Origin: an uncultured Jannaschia sp. | GTDB lineage: Bacteria; Pseudomonadota; Alphaproteobacteria; Rhodobacterales; Rhodobacteraceae | Assembly (NCBI GenBank): GCA_947494145.1 | Contig: CANLTZ010000020.1 | Location: 1-63,004 of the forward strand | Length of the DNA: 63,004 nt | Direction: 5' to 3' | Shown: piece after piece, positions 42,739 through 51,225 of the stretch | Layout: each line of letters opens with the position of its first letter | Position numbering within the stretch: the first letter of the stretch is position 1 | The notes under the pieces: generated by a model | Seen by the model: the letters and a program-made list of their open reading frames with translations, nothing else | What the model was told of the DNA's origin: nothing | Database searches by the model: none | Program-made: the position numbers and the translations under genes

Positions 42739-43809
42739 GTGGCCAGTTTTGACGCGCAGATGCAGGAAAGCCAAAGACAGGTTTCCGAGGCTCAGGAACA
42801 GATTATCAAGGTGACCAGTCGTATCGAAGCCGCGCGTCAGACACTCGATGAAGGGGTCGCCATCGATGTGGAAAATGCGACCTTGGAAGAGGTCCATGCC
42901 CATACCGACGCCATGAACGCCAATATTGCCGAGTTGATCATGGGGCTCGACGATGTGACGGCAGGGTTTTCCAAAGACTTCGATGAGATGCGCTCAAAGA
43001 CGGGGATGGAGACGTTCATCGGCATCTTCGCCCGCGGCAAGGCCGAATCCATGCGCCAGGAGCGCCTCCGCGCGGCGTCGATTGACGACAAGCTGCAGGA
43101 CCTGATCTCAAAGTCAGACACGATCACCCGGCTGCTGGAAGGCCAGTTGGCCGTGCTCAACGAACAGAAGACGAGCGTTGAGACCAACCTATCCTCGACC
43201 TTGGAGGAGCGGGAGGCCGCGGTGGCGGAGTTGGAAAGTATCCGCGCGACCATCACCGGCATGGACCCCAAACTGATCGAGCTGGAAAACAAGATTTCCG
43301 TCGAGCAAGACGCTGCGGCCCGCACCCAGCTTGAAACCGAATTGGCCGCGCTCAACACCCAGCACAACGAATTGGTGCAGCAGGAACAGGTGGCCCTGGC
43401 CCGTTCCCAGACGTTGGAACGCTACATCGAGAAGGGCAAAACCTGGATCGACAGCCTGCAGAACCAGGCGGCGACCCAAATGGTGCTGATCAACAAGCTG
43501 GAAACCGACACCAAACAGCGCGTGGTGCTTTATGACGCGCTGTCCAAGTCGCTCAAGACCGCGCAGCAGCAGGACGTGGCCCACCGGATCAATGAGATCG
43601 GGGTGAAGACCGATGAGGAAGCCCAGCAGGCCATGGCCGCCATCGGTGCGGCCACGAATACGCGCATGGCCGAGATGTTGGAGGCCCACGAAGACCACAT
43701 GGTCTTTGCCCGCGATGTGTTGGAAGCCAAGGCCAAGGCCGACGAGCGCTTCGCGCGCCGTTTCGCCCAGATCGTCGAAAAGCACGACAAGAACCTCTAC
43801 GGGGGATGA
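42739..43809 (+). CDS. Coiled-coil protein heading the AAA+ cluster, unknown function
   Basis: This 356-residue protein is almost entirely helical and polar. Long heptad-like stretches lie at about 5-35, 105-215 and 225-350, rich in Gln/Glu/Ala/Lys, with no membrane helix or signal peptide. A less charged segment around 85-105 (GMETFIGIFARGKAESMRQE) breaks the coils. It starts at GTG 42739 with AGGAGGG 10 nt upstream. The general layout recalls TelA (toxic-anion-resistance) proteins, but I cannot see that family's core motifs, so I leave it unassigned. It overlaps the next gene by 4 nt and probably acts with the AAA+ ATPase downstream. Confidence 0.7.
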   Translation: MASFDAQMQESQRQVSEAQEQIIKVTSRIEAARQTLDEGVAIDVENATLEEVHAHTDAMNANIAELIMGLDDVTAGFSKDFDEMRSKTGMETFIGIFARGKAESMRQERLRAASIDDKLQDLISKSDTITRLLEGQLAVLNEQKTSVETNLSSTLEEREAAVAELESIRATITGMDPKLIELENKISVEQDAAARTQLETELAALNTQHNELVQQEQVALARSQTLERYIEKGKTWIDSLQNQAATQMVLINKLETDTKQRVVLYDALSKSLKTAQQQDVAHRINEIGVKTDEEAQQAMAAIGAATNTRMAEMLEAHEDHMVFARDVLEAKAKADERFARRFAQIVEKHDKNLYGG

Positions 43810-44423
43810 GCGACGGTTTCGATATGGAAGCACAGCAGCCGCGCACGGGGGGCATCTGGCAAATCCTCGTTGCCCTCGTTGCTGTTGGCGCCTTTGCTTG
43901 GGCTGCATTTCTGTTCTTTGGGCCTTGGGCTGAGGTCGCCATCGCTGCTGCGTTGGTTTTTGGGGTTGTCGATGGCGTCGCTGCGCGCTTGCGCAACCGC
44001 ACCCGGTCGGACTTGCCGCCGCTGCCGCCCCGGCCGGAAAAGCCGGAGGCGAGTGCGTCGAACGCCCCTGCCTGGCGGCCAACGGGGCGACAGGTCATGC
44101 TGGCCTTTGTCTTGGCCTGGCTGATCATATCGGGGGGTCTTGTCCTGCTGACTGACACACCGATCTGGTCGGCGACGGCCAACGGATTTGCCCTTGTAAT
44201 GCTCGGATTACCGCTTGGGCTTGCCCTTTTGATCTTCGCGGGGGCCGCTGTCTTGGTCACGCTGACGGTCGTGTATGAGACGGTACTAGGGGGGATCACC
44301 AGCCTTGCCCATCTAGTTATCGCTGCCTACCCATTTGAGCCCCATCGCCGCGCCGCCCATGATCGGGTCGATATGTTCCGGCGGCGTCTGGTCATCGATC
44401 GATATGATGAGGCGGCCCGATGA
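43806..44423 (+). CDS. Four-helix membrane protein of the AAA+ cluster, unknown
   Basis: This 205-residue protein has hydrophobic helices at about 18-36, 38-55, 97-114 and 125-155, separated by a Pro/Arg-rich cytoplasmic-looking loop (DLPPLPPRPEKPEASAS), and ends in a basic tail (DRVDMFRRRLVIDRYDEAAR). No family recognised. ATG 43806 overlaps the coiled-coil gene (ATGA), so the two products are likely made together and may form a membrane-tethered complex. Confidence 0.7.
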   Translation: MSDGFDMEAQQPRTGGIWQILVALVAVGAFAWAAFLFFGPWAEVAIAAALVFGVVDGVAARLRNRTRSDLPPLPPRPEKPEASASNAPAWRPTGRQVMLAFVLAWLIISGGLVLLTDTPIWSATANGFALVMLGLPLGLALLIFAGAAVLVTLTVVYETVLGGITSLAHLVIAAYPFEPHRRAAHDRVDMFRRRLVIDRYDEAAR

Positions 44424-44464
44424 CGCGCCGTGGCGGCCCAACGCGGCCCGTGGGCGACTGAACC

Positions 44465-45580
44465 ATGACGCTGAAGGAAGACCTTGTCCGTGATCACGTG
44501 GGCTTGCAGGAAAACCGGCAGGCCAGACGCTACTTCGCCAAGTTCGAGACGATCCTAGCGCACCTGCCTCGCGTGGCTGCGGATATGGAGCGAGATGGGC
44601 GCCTGACCGCCCCCGAGGTGGAGGCGGTGCGCCAGCATCTGGCTCGGCTGAACCGGACCTTCCGCGCGCTGAGCCACAAATACCTGATGACCGGGCGAGA
44701 TACAGGGGTGTTTCTGGGCTCGCTCACTGTGGACCGCTCTGCCAGCGGCTTTCCGGTGATGCAGGAATTGTTGACCATGGCGTCCGATGCGGCTCAAGCC
44801 GATGGCCATCTGGAACGGTTGCCGGACGAAGAGGCGCTGAAGGATGCCATGATTTCCCGCATCGTCGGGGAGCGGGTCATCCCAACGGATCTGCAATATG
44901 CCATGTCTCAACGGCTTTATTATCGACAATTGGCGCAGCGCGGTCTGTTTTGGTCGCGCAACGACATGGAGGTGATGGCCGTGCCGGGGGATGGCCATCG
45001 TTCGCTTCTGCATTGGTCGGCCTGGGACGGGCAGCGCAATTTGCCCGTCATCTGGATGATGGAAGTGCGCGACAGCGGCAAGATGCCCTTCGAAGGCGAC
45101 GCCGTGCGGCGCGAACGGGTGGGCGCCCATGTGTTGGCGCAAGCCTTGCCGGAATTGACGTTGTTGACTGTGGCGCGGGGTTTTGACCGCGATTTCGACG
45201 ACCTCCACCCTCTGCGCCTGCGCCGCCTGACCATGGGCCCGATGTATTCGGGCGCCTACACACGGCAGACGGAAGGGTTGGGCCGCGTGCTGGCCGCAGC
45301 GCGTGCCCCTGCGGGCGAAGACTGGGCCCTAGCTTGGACGCTGGAAGAATTGCGGGCGGAGCGGACGACGACGGAAAAGAAGGGCTGGTTCGGCTCGGTC
45401 GACCGCACCGTTTTTGAGTTGCCGCCAGTGACCGGCGCCGAAACGGGGGCTACGCGGATCGAACGCGCGGCCATCCTGCCGCAACGGGTCTATCAGGCCT
45501 TGGTGGAGACGGACGCGCCGGGGTTTGCGGATGTAATCAAATATGTGGTCGGCGAGGGGCGCCTGTGGCGGGCGGGGTAG
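44465..45580 (+). CDS. Uncharacterised soluble protein of the AAA+ cluster
   Basis: This 371-residue protein has no signal peptide or membrane helix. The N-terminal third is helical (RYFAKFETILAHLPRVAADM). The middle has the mixed alpha/beta segment LLHWSAWDGQRNLPVIWMME and the C-terminal part contains KKGWFGSVDRTVFELPPVTG. I recognise no catalytic motif. It lies 41 nt after the membrane-protein gene and 67 nt before the ATPase gene, in the same direction. Confidence 0.7.
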   Translation: MTLKEDLVRDHVGLQENRQARRYFAKFETILAHLPRVAADMERDGRLTAPEVEAVRQHLARLNRTFRALSHKYLMTGRDTGVFLGSLTVDRSASGFPVMQELLTMASDAAQADGHLERLPDEEALKDAMISRIVGERVIPTDLQYAMSQRLYYRQLAQRGLFWSRNDMEVMAVPGDGHRSLLHWSAWDGQRNLPVIWMMEVRDSGKMPFEGDAVRRERVGAHVLAQALPELTLLTVARGFDRDFDDLHPLRLRRLTMGPMYSGAYTRQTEGLGRVLAAARAPAGEDWALAWTLEELRAERTTTEKKGWFGSVDRTVFELPPVTGAETGATRIERAAILPQRVYQALVETDAPGFADVIKYVVGEGRLWRAG

Positions 45581-45612
45581 GGGGCTCTGGCCTCGTTGGC
45601 CAACGGCAGACA

Positions 45613-45636
45613 CCCCCGAGGTATTTTTGGCAAGAT
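45613..45636 (+). repeat. Short intergenic motif familiar from Rhodobacteraceae genomes
   Basis: CCCCCGAGGTATTTTTGGCA lies in the gap before the AAA+ ATPase gene, upstream of its GGAGGGGG ribosome-binding site. From memory, close variants of this string recur between genes in many Rhodobacteraceae genomes. I noticed only one copy in this window and cannot check the count. Confidence 0.3.
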
Positions 45637-45647
45637 AGGGAGGGGGC

Positions 45648-47564
45648 ATGGGCCTTTCCGGGGATGCAATGGAACTGACCGAGGGCGAGATCGTGGCCCG
45701 CTACGATGCTGCCTTGACGCTTTTGGACGGCTTCGATCACGCGCCGCGGTTGGGGAAGGCGCGTGAGGTCGCGCGGGCTGAGCGCTCGCCGGGCATCGGG
45801 ACGCGCGGGCGGTTCAGGTCCACCACGCCGGGGTTGGTGACGCGGTCCACCGTGCGCGCCTCGGGCGTGCATCTGCGCGAAACCGTCGAAGGCGACGGGT
45901 TGGTGACGCCCGCACGCGCGCAAGTCTTGCAGGGCCTGCGTCGGGCTTTGGCCATTGCGCTGGCCATCGGGGGCGCCTTTGACGACAGATCGGGGCTCGA
46001 TGCGTTGAAGGCGGAAAATCTGGCGGGACGATTGGCCGAAACCGACCGCGCCAAGTTCCGCGAATTGCTGGAGGCCGAGGCCCTGGCCGTGGGGTTCACC
46101 TTTGCCAATGCGCTATCCTTCCTGTTGGCCCCCCTGCGCGGCGCCGAGAGCCGCGAGGTCCCCGCGCCCGAAGAAGTGCTGACCGACAACGCGCAAGCGA
46201 TGCTGGAAGGGCTTTTGTGGGAGGTGGACCAACGGCTGGCCGACCTGGATGACGACGCGCTGATCGCCACGCTTGCGGCGCAGGCGGAACTGGTGATGGA
46301 GCGGCTGGTGGACCGCGCGCGCCAAGCCCCCCGCGCGAGCATCTTCGGGGAAGCGGCCTGGCGCGTTGAAGCCGACGATCTGGAATTGCGGGGCTTCACG
46401 CCCTCGACTGCGGCCAAAGGCAAGCCTTTGACCATGCAGTTCAAGCAGCCCCATGAGGTCGTGGGCAACCACATCGCCAAGCACCAGGCGCTGAAGCTCT
46501 CGAAGATGCTGATGGCCTATGATTTCGAGCGCAAGCTCAACCCTTTCGCCGATCTGGGCGGCTTCATCTTCACCTTCATGGGCGACGGCGCGCCGGGGAC
46601 GGGTAAGACGACGCTCATCCAGATGATGGCCGGTATGATCCATGGCTATTGTGAGGTGGCGGGTTATTCGTTCCGCTACGAGAACCTGTCCACCGAAAGC
46701 ATCGATAGCTATCAGGGCAAGTCCGGTCAAAACGCCAAAGCCTTCATCAACGCCATCATAGACCCCGCCGTGATCGGCTTCGGCACGATCGACGATATCG
46801 ACCAACTGGCCGGCAAACGCGGCGACCGGCAGGCCAGCGCCGGGCAGTTGGAAATCACCGCCGTTCTGATGGAAAGCTTCGCGGGGGCCAATACGGTGGT
46901 GCGGGGCAACTGCACCTTCGGCATGTTCTCGAACTATCCCGAGAACGTGGACGATGCCCTGCGCCAGCGGGCGGGCGCGCGGTTTTTGGTGGATGGGCCG
47001 CAAACGCAGGATGACTACATCGACATTCTGTCGCTGCTGTTGGGTAAGCGGCACGATATCCCCCTTGGCGACCACGATCTATTCGCGGCGCAGGAACTGA
47101 CGAGGGCCGTTGCCGAAAGCTTTGCCAAACATGCCCGCCCGGCTGAGCAGAAGCTGGCCGACGTCTTTGACGATGTGCGCGGCAAGATCGGCGATCTGGA
47201 TACGATTGCAAAAATCGGAACCTACCTGAAGGGCATCCACGCCGCCGATGAGCGCTTCACCGGGCGGGCGATCAAGAACATCACTGATGCGGTGAAGGTG
47301 CGGGCCATGGATGTGGAACTGCCAGATGAGTGGTTCGAGACGGCGGATCGGTTCATGCACAAGCCCTATGATGAAAAGCTCGCCATGGTGAATGACATGC
47401 GCGTGCCGATTACCACTGAGATGGTGCTGCAAGAGGTGAACCGCTACGCGGACAGCGAATTCCGCTATGCCGACAAGTCCGATGAAGTGGCCATCGACAA
47501 TGCGGTGCGGGACATGCGCCGCACCGAAATTGCCAAGCGCCGCTATCTGGAGGGGAAGGGATGA
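45648..47564 (+). CDS. AAA+ ATPase, centre of the uncharacterised cluster
   Basis: This 638-residue protein has an N-terminal helical region of about 300 residues without a recognised domain and an AAA+ module. Walker A is GDGAPGTGKTTL at about 312-323, and a Walker B-like FGTIDDIDQL is at about 378-388. A sensor/arginine-finger region follows (FGMFSNYPENVDDALRQRAG). The hydrophobic strand before Walker B and Asp-Asp suggest ATP hydrolysis. The C-terminal part (about 480-638) is helical. Start ATG 45648 has a strong GGAGGGGG ribosome-binding site. The stop overlaps the next membrane-protein gene (ATGA). The partner proteins suggest remodelling of a membrane-associated complex. Confidence 0.85.
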   Translation: MGLSGDAMELTEGEIVARYDAALTLLDGFDHAPRLGKAREVARAERSPGIGTRGRFRSTTPGLVTRSTVRASGVHLRETVEGDGLVTPARAQVLQGLRRALAIALAIGGAFDDRSGLDALKAENLAGRLAETDRAKFRELLEAEALAVGFTFANALSFLLAPLRGAESREVPAPEEVLTDNAQAMLEGLLWEVDQRLADLDDDALIATLAAQAELVMERLVDRARQAPRASIFGEAAWRVEADDLELRGFTPSTAAKGKPLTMQFKQPHEVVGNHIAKHQALKLSKMLMAYDFERKLNPFADLGGFIFTFMGDGAPGTGKTTLIQMMAGMIHGYCEVAGYSFRYENLSTESIDSYQGKSGQNAKAFINAIIDPAVIGFGTIDDIDQLAGKRGDRQASAGQLEITAVLMESFAGANTVVRGNCTFGMFSNYPENVDDALRQRAGARFLVDGPQTQDDYIDILSLLLGKRHDIPLGDHDLFAAQELTRAVAESFAKHARPAEQKLADVFDDVRGKIGDLDTIAKIGTYLKGIHAADERFTGRAIKNITDAVKVRAMDVELPDEWFETADRFMHKPYDEKLAMVNDMRVPITTEMVLQEVNRYADSEFRYADKSDEVAIDNAVRDMRRTEIAKRRYLEGKG

Positions 47565-47866
47565 GCTTGGTCCTGCCCGTCCTGATCCTTGCTGCGGTTG
47601 CCTGGGCCGTGCCGTGGCTTTTGGCAAAGGTCGTGCCCGAGGGCGTAGGTTGGCTTTTCATGAACGGGGTTTGCTCTTCGGTCCTGCTGGCCCTCATCGC
47701 GGGGGCGGGGTTTGTCGTTCTGTACGGCGAGGCGGGCGGCGTCGTCTGGCGCGAGGCGCCCTGGCATTTCGCCGTGTTGTCGCTGCGCAGTGCGCTGATC
47801 TGGGGGCCGGTCATGGTGCTGTCGCTCGCGAATTTGCCGCGAAAGTGGAAGGATGTGGTGTGGTGA
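47561..47866 (+). CDS. Small three-helix membrane protein of the AAA+ cluster
   Basis: This 101-residue protein has hydrophobic segments at about 2-22, 31-55 and 68-90 and ends KWKDVVW. It overlaps the AAA+ ATPase stop by 4 nt and the following gene by 4 nt (GTGA at 47863), so it is coupled to both. No family recognised; most likely a membrane anchor or partner. Confidence 0.7.
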   Translation: MSLVLPVLILAAVAWAVPWLLAKVVPEGVGWLFMNGVCSSVLLALIAGAGFVVLYGEAGGVVWREAPWHFAVLSLRSALIWGPVMVLSLANLPRKWKDVVW

Positions 47867-48276
47867 GGTTTTTCCTGATTGGATCTCTATTGTTTACGGG
47901 CAGCGTAGAGGCACAGGGAACTTTCCACTGCATCGTCATTGAAGCGATAGAAGTCTCGGACGTTGGGTCTGCCAAAGAGCATGTCATCGCGAGTTTGCTT
48001 GTGGGCGAGGCTTTCCTCGTTGATCGCAGGACCGGTCGTCACAATTTGTCTGGTGTCGGAAATTCGAGCTATGGCGAGGTCAGGGTGATCGATCATGGAA
48101 GCAAGGTAAGCGCCTTTAAGGTCATATCTGTTTCCTCTGCTGTCGCAGGAACGATTGGTTCCGCACGGAATGTAGAATTTCTGACTATTTCCACATTCAA
48201 CGCGGAGCCCTATCCATTCCTTTTGACAGAAGGCACCAGCAAATCCTTACAGGGTCTTTGTCAATGGACAGACTGA
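47863..48276 (+). CDS. Exported protein of the AAA+ cluster, unusual composition
   Basis: This 137-residue product starts at GTG 47863, overlapping the previous stop. A signal peptide is clear (MRFFLIGSLLFTGSVEA, cleavage before Gln). The mature part is beta-rich with two cysteines (FHCIV and the near-terminal LCQWTD) that could form a disulphide. No family recognised. Its bases are visibly more A+T-rich, and its codons more mixed, than its neighbours, which suggests later acquisition or relaxed constraint. Its end overlaps the start of the next gene by 13 nt. Confidence 0.65.
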   Translation: MRFFLIGSLLFTGSVEAQGTFHCIVIEAIEVSDVGSAKEHVIASLLVGEAFLVDRRTGRHNLSGVGNSSYGEVRVIDHGSKVSAFKVISVSSAVAGTIGSARNVEFLTISTFNAEPYPFLLTEGTSKSLQGLCQWTD

Positions 48277-49592
48277 TCCGCCACGGCCTCATGTTCGCCG
48301 GTCTCTTCGAAGTGGACAGCCCCGCGCTGGTGGAGCGCTACAACCGGGCGCTTGAGCACCTGACGGGCAAGCGGACTGGTCTGGACCATTTCCACATCGA
48401 CCTGAGCGGCTTTTCCCCGGAAGTAGGCGATGAGCTTGGGGATATGGGTTATCTCAACCCCGGGGGGTGTAACCGGCAGATCATCTTGCTGTCCACCCGC
48501 CAGAAGGATGCCCCTCTGTTGGAGATGAAGTTCTCGACCTCCGCCGACATCTTGCGCCGGTTCATCACTGCCAATGAGGCGCAGCTTTTCACGCTGACGG
48601 CGCGGGATGCTGTGGCGGGCGAGCTTGAAAACTCGGTCTATTCCGTGGCGGACCCGGCGCGGCTGCTCGATATCCGCTCCGTCACCGTCGAGGCCGATAC
48701 GACCACAGGCGTCGTGCGGGATGCCGCGAAGCTTGACGGTTTGATCCAACGCTTTCGTCAGGAGGAGGATGCCTGGTGGGATGATGTGCTTGTGGCGCAG
48801 ATGATCGCACTGGCCCGGTCCACGGGGGATGTAACGCGGGCGCCGGTCACGTTCGAAACCCCCAGCTTCCGGCAGGACGACTTTTGGACCGCGCTGCATG
48901 GCGGGCTCTATGTCTTTCGCTCAGTCGAGCACCCCGCCGTATTGGCCAACCGGCCGTTCCAGGAAGACGGGATCGAGGTGATCGACCTGGCCGACCGCAA
49001 CCGTGTGGCCAACTTCTTGCAGGTCAACGGATTGACCCAGCCCATTGTGGAAGGCCGCGGCCCCGAAGCTGCGGAAATCCTGCGCGAAAAGGCGGAGCAT
49101 ATCGCGATGGATAGCCTGGGGCGGCAGGGTCTGCTGCCGCAAGACCACGAGGACCGGCCAGAGCGGCATTTGCGCCACGCCATGCGCAGACACGACGACA
49201 CGCTGCCGGGCGAGGTTGGAACGTTGCTTCGCATGACCGCTTGGGCGGAAGGTCACGGCAAATGGCCCCGCGTGGACAGCCGTGATGCGGCCTACTTCCA
49301 CACCTTGCGGGGCGCGCCGGGGCCGTTGCGGGATCTGGTGAACATGGCCCTTGCGGAACTGGCCCCCGAAGATTTCCGCCAGCTTCACATATGCCACAAG
49401 CCGCTTTTCTACGACCGCTATCGGGATATGCCCGATCCGCTCAAGGAATGGGTCGCAGATACGCTTGCAAGGGACTACGTTACCGACAAATCGGGCATGC
49501 GCGCGCGGCTTTACGCGCGGGACCTGCCCAAGCCTTTGCCAGCGGTGGGGCGAACGGGGTGGCCGATCGAGCGGAAGGGGCCTTGGGGATAA
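48264..49592 (+). CDS. Uncharacterised soluble protein of the AAA+ cluster
   Basis: This 442-residue protein lacks signal and membrane segments. Recognisable stretches include DHFHIDLSGFSPEVGDELGD, DMGYLNPGGCNRQIILLSTR and a C-terminal FYDRYRDMPDPLKEWVADTL. It may belong to a Rhodobacteraceae DUF family (I think of DUF6638) but I cannot confirm it. I chose ATG 48264 over TTG 48258. It overlaps the exported-protein gene by 13 nt and is followed 2 nt later by a small membrane protein. Confidence 0.72.
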   Translation: MDRLIRHGLMFAGLFEVDSPALVERYNRALEHLTGKRTGLDHFHIDLSGFSPEVGDELGDMGYLNPGGCNRQIILLSTRQKDAPLLEMKFSTSADILRRFITANEAQLFTLTARDAVAGELENSVYSVADPARLLDIRSVTVEADTTTGVVRDAAKLDGLIQRFRQEEDAWWDDVLVAQMIALARSTGDVTRAPVTFETPSFRQDDFWTALHGGLYVFRSVEHPAVLANRPFQEDGIEVIDLADRNRVANFLQVNGLTQPIVEGRGPEAAEILREKAEHIAMDSLGRQGLLPQDHEDRPERHLRHAMRRHDDTLPGEVGTLLRMTAWAEGHGKWPRVDSRDAAYFHTLRGAPGPLRDLVNMALAELAPEDFRQLHICHKPLFYDRYRDMPDPLKEWVADTLARDYVTDKSGMRARLYARDLPKPLPAVGRTGWPIERKGPWG

Positions 49593-49593
49593 T

Positions 49594-49860
49594 ATGATAG
49601 GACTTGCAAGACTTGCCGTGATCCTTCTGGTGGTTCTGACGGTGATCTATTTCTGCCTCGTCTTCTACTTCCGCGCGGGCGAAAAAGATCGCCTGCGCGC
49701 GGAATGGGCGCGCGACCAACCACCTTTGCCGGAACATACTTACGTGGAAAACGGTCTGCGCGACTACCAGGGCAGCCTGAAGCGAAAACTGCTTTGGGGG
49801 GTGTATATCATCCCGATCTCGGCCATCTGCCTTCTGATCTATCTTGTGAACTACGCCTGA
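49594..49860 (+). CDS. Small two-helix membrane protein of the AAA+ cluster
   Basis: This 88-residue product starts at ATG 49594, 2 nt after the upstream stop. It has a first helix at about 5-27, a polar loop (EKDRLRAEWARDQPPLPEHT) and a second helix at about 68-87. A second frame of 169 codons covers the same DNA but lies mostly inside the upstream gene, so I keep this frame. Family unknown; a DUF1523 gene follows after 9 nt. Confidence 0.7.
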   Translation: MIGLARLAVILLVVLTVIYFCLVFYFRAGEKDRLRAEWARDQPPLPEHTYVENGLRDYQGSLKRKLLWGVYIIPISAICLLIYLVNYA

Positions 49861-49869
49861 GGGGCTCTG

Positions 49870-50526
49870 ATGCGTTTCGTGAAATGGATATTGCTCCTGC
49901 TGGTGGTCTCGGTCTTCGGGGCCTTCCTCCACTACACCCTGCCGCAACGGGATATCGTCCGCGTTACCGGGACTGAGGTGCGCCGCATCGACCTGGAGGG
50001 CGAAAACTCGATCTTCTGGGCGGCGCCCGATCTGGGGGGCACCCAGGGCCTGTCTTCCCGCGACGTGCGCTTCATCAACACCGTGCGCACCAACGGTCGC
50101 CCTTCGGTCTACCGCAACGAAGATACCGGCTGGGGGTGGCCACCCTATTTCAAGTTGGATTCGTCGAACTTGCAGGTTGAGGCCGAAGATCTGAGCTCCT
50201 CTTCTGCGGCCCCGCAATGGGTTGCGATAACCCACTATGGCTGGCGGTCGGAATTCCTGTCGATCTTTCCGAACGCCGTGGGCGTCCGCCCCGTGGACGG
50301 GCCCGATGCGACGCTGATCCCGTGGTTCAACATCGTCTTTCTGACGTTGCTTGCCGCTGTGTTCTGGGCCATCGGCGTCCGCATTCTGCGCTTTCGGCGC
50401 AATCGCATCGACCCCGTCATCGAAGATGCGAGCGAGGCGTTCGAGGATTTCGGCGATGCCGTCGACGAACGGCGTCGCGGCTTTCGCGCCTGGTTGGATA
50501 CTTGGAAAGGCAAGCCGCGCAAATAA
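49870..50526 (+). CDS. DUF1523-family membrane protein
   Basis: This 218-residue protein has an N-terminal signal anchor (FVKWILLLLVVSVFGAFLHY), then the DUF1523 hallmark TLPQRDIVRVTGTEVRRIDL, a periplasmic domain with NTVRTNGRPSVYRNEDTGWG, a second helix (about 155-175) and a basic cytoplasmic tail. Function is not established. It is the last gene of the plus-strand run and ends 19 nt from the convergent mrpG. Confidence 0.8.
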   Translation: MRFVKWILLLLVVSVFGAFLHYTLPQRDIVRVTGTEVRRIDLEGENSIFWAAPDLGGTQGLSSRDVRFINTVRTNGRPSVYRNEDTGWGWPPYFKLDSSNLQVEAEDLSSSSAAPQWVAITHYGWRSEFLSIFPNAVGVRPVDGPDATLIPWFNIVFLTLLAAVFWAIGVRILRFRRNRIDPVIEDASEAFEDFGDAVDERRRGFRAWLDTWKGKPRK

Positions 50527-50545
50527 AGCGCGGCGGCCCTGTCAT

Positions 50546-50887
50546 TCAACTATCGTCCACGCCCAGCTTGATTTTTGCGTCCGGGTCCACCCGCGTTTGA
50601 TCCCATAGCGGCACGCCGGATCGGAACGCCGCGCGCCCGATCATGTGCGCGGCAACAGGTGCCGTGATCAGCAGGAAGATCACGATGGCCACCGCGCGCG
50701 CCACGGTCGAGGCATCTGCGAAGCCCGCGCCCACGGCCAGCATGATCAAACCGCTCGCCAATGTGCCGGCCTTCGTGGTTGCATGCATTCGGATCAGCAC
50801 ATCCGGCAGCCGCAGGATGCCCAGGCCAGCAATAAAGGCGAAGAAGCCGCCCAATAGGACCGACGCGGAGAGGAAGTATTCCAACAT
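50546..50887 (-). CDS. mrpG: Mrp Na+/H+ antiporter subunit G
   Basis: This 113-residue membrane protein has three helices and the MnhG/MrpG pattern GILRLPDVLIRMHATTKAGT followed by an LITAPVAAHMIGRAA segment. It starts at ATG 50887, with GTG 50890 as an alternative, overlapping the mrpF stop. It is the last gene of the operon. Confidence 0.92.
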   Translation of the reverse strand: MLEYFLSASVLLGGFFAFIAGLGILRLPDVLIRMHATTKAGTLASGLIMLAVGAGFADASTVARAVAIVIFLLITAPVAAHMIGRAAFRSGVPLWDQTRVDPDAKIKLGVDDS

Positions 50888-51225
50888 CACTTATCCGCCC
50901 CTTCGGCTTGGTTCAAATCTTCGGGAGCTGGTCTCTGGCGCTTTCGTTCCACGAAACGGGCAAGCGCCACGGTTGCCAAGAACCCGATCAGCGCCGTTAC
51001 GACGGCCACGTCTAGAAAAGCCGGAACCCCCGTATCGATCGCGATGAGCCCGCAGAACGCAACGATCAGCACAGTCATCGTGTCCAGCGCAACCACCCTG
51101 TCGGGCAGCGACGGACCCTTGATCAGGCGCAGCATGGCCAGGACGATCGCGAGCATCACCATGGCAAGGCTGGCCTGTACCGAAAAGGCCAAGATTGGCA
51201 TCTGCTCCGTCAGTGACCCGGTCAT
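50887..51225 (-). CDS. mrpF: Mrp Na+/H+ antiporter subunit F
   Basis: This 112-residue protein has three helices and the MrpF motif LRLIKGPSLPDRVVALDTMT; the fold resembles bile-acid transporters. A charged tail (RKRQRPAPEDLNQAEGADK) extends beyond the usual length. ATG 51225 overlaps the mrpE stop. Confidence 0.92.
   Translation of the reverse strand: MTGSLTEQMPILAFSVQASLAMVMLAIVLAMLRLIKGPSLPDRVVALDTMTVLIVAFCGLIAIDTGVPAFLDVAVVTALIGFLATVALARFVERKRQRPAPEDLNQAEGADK

Noticed and set aside
42739-43809. Assignment of the coiled-coil protein to TelA (toxic-anion resistance)
   Set aside because: Length and helical content fit, but I cannot see the family's conserved core; leaving it unassigned is safer.
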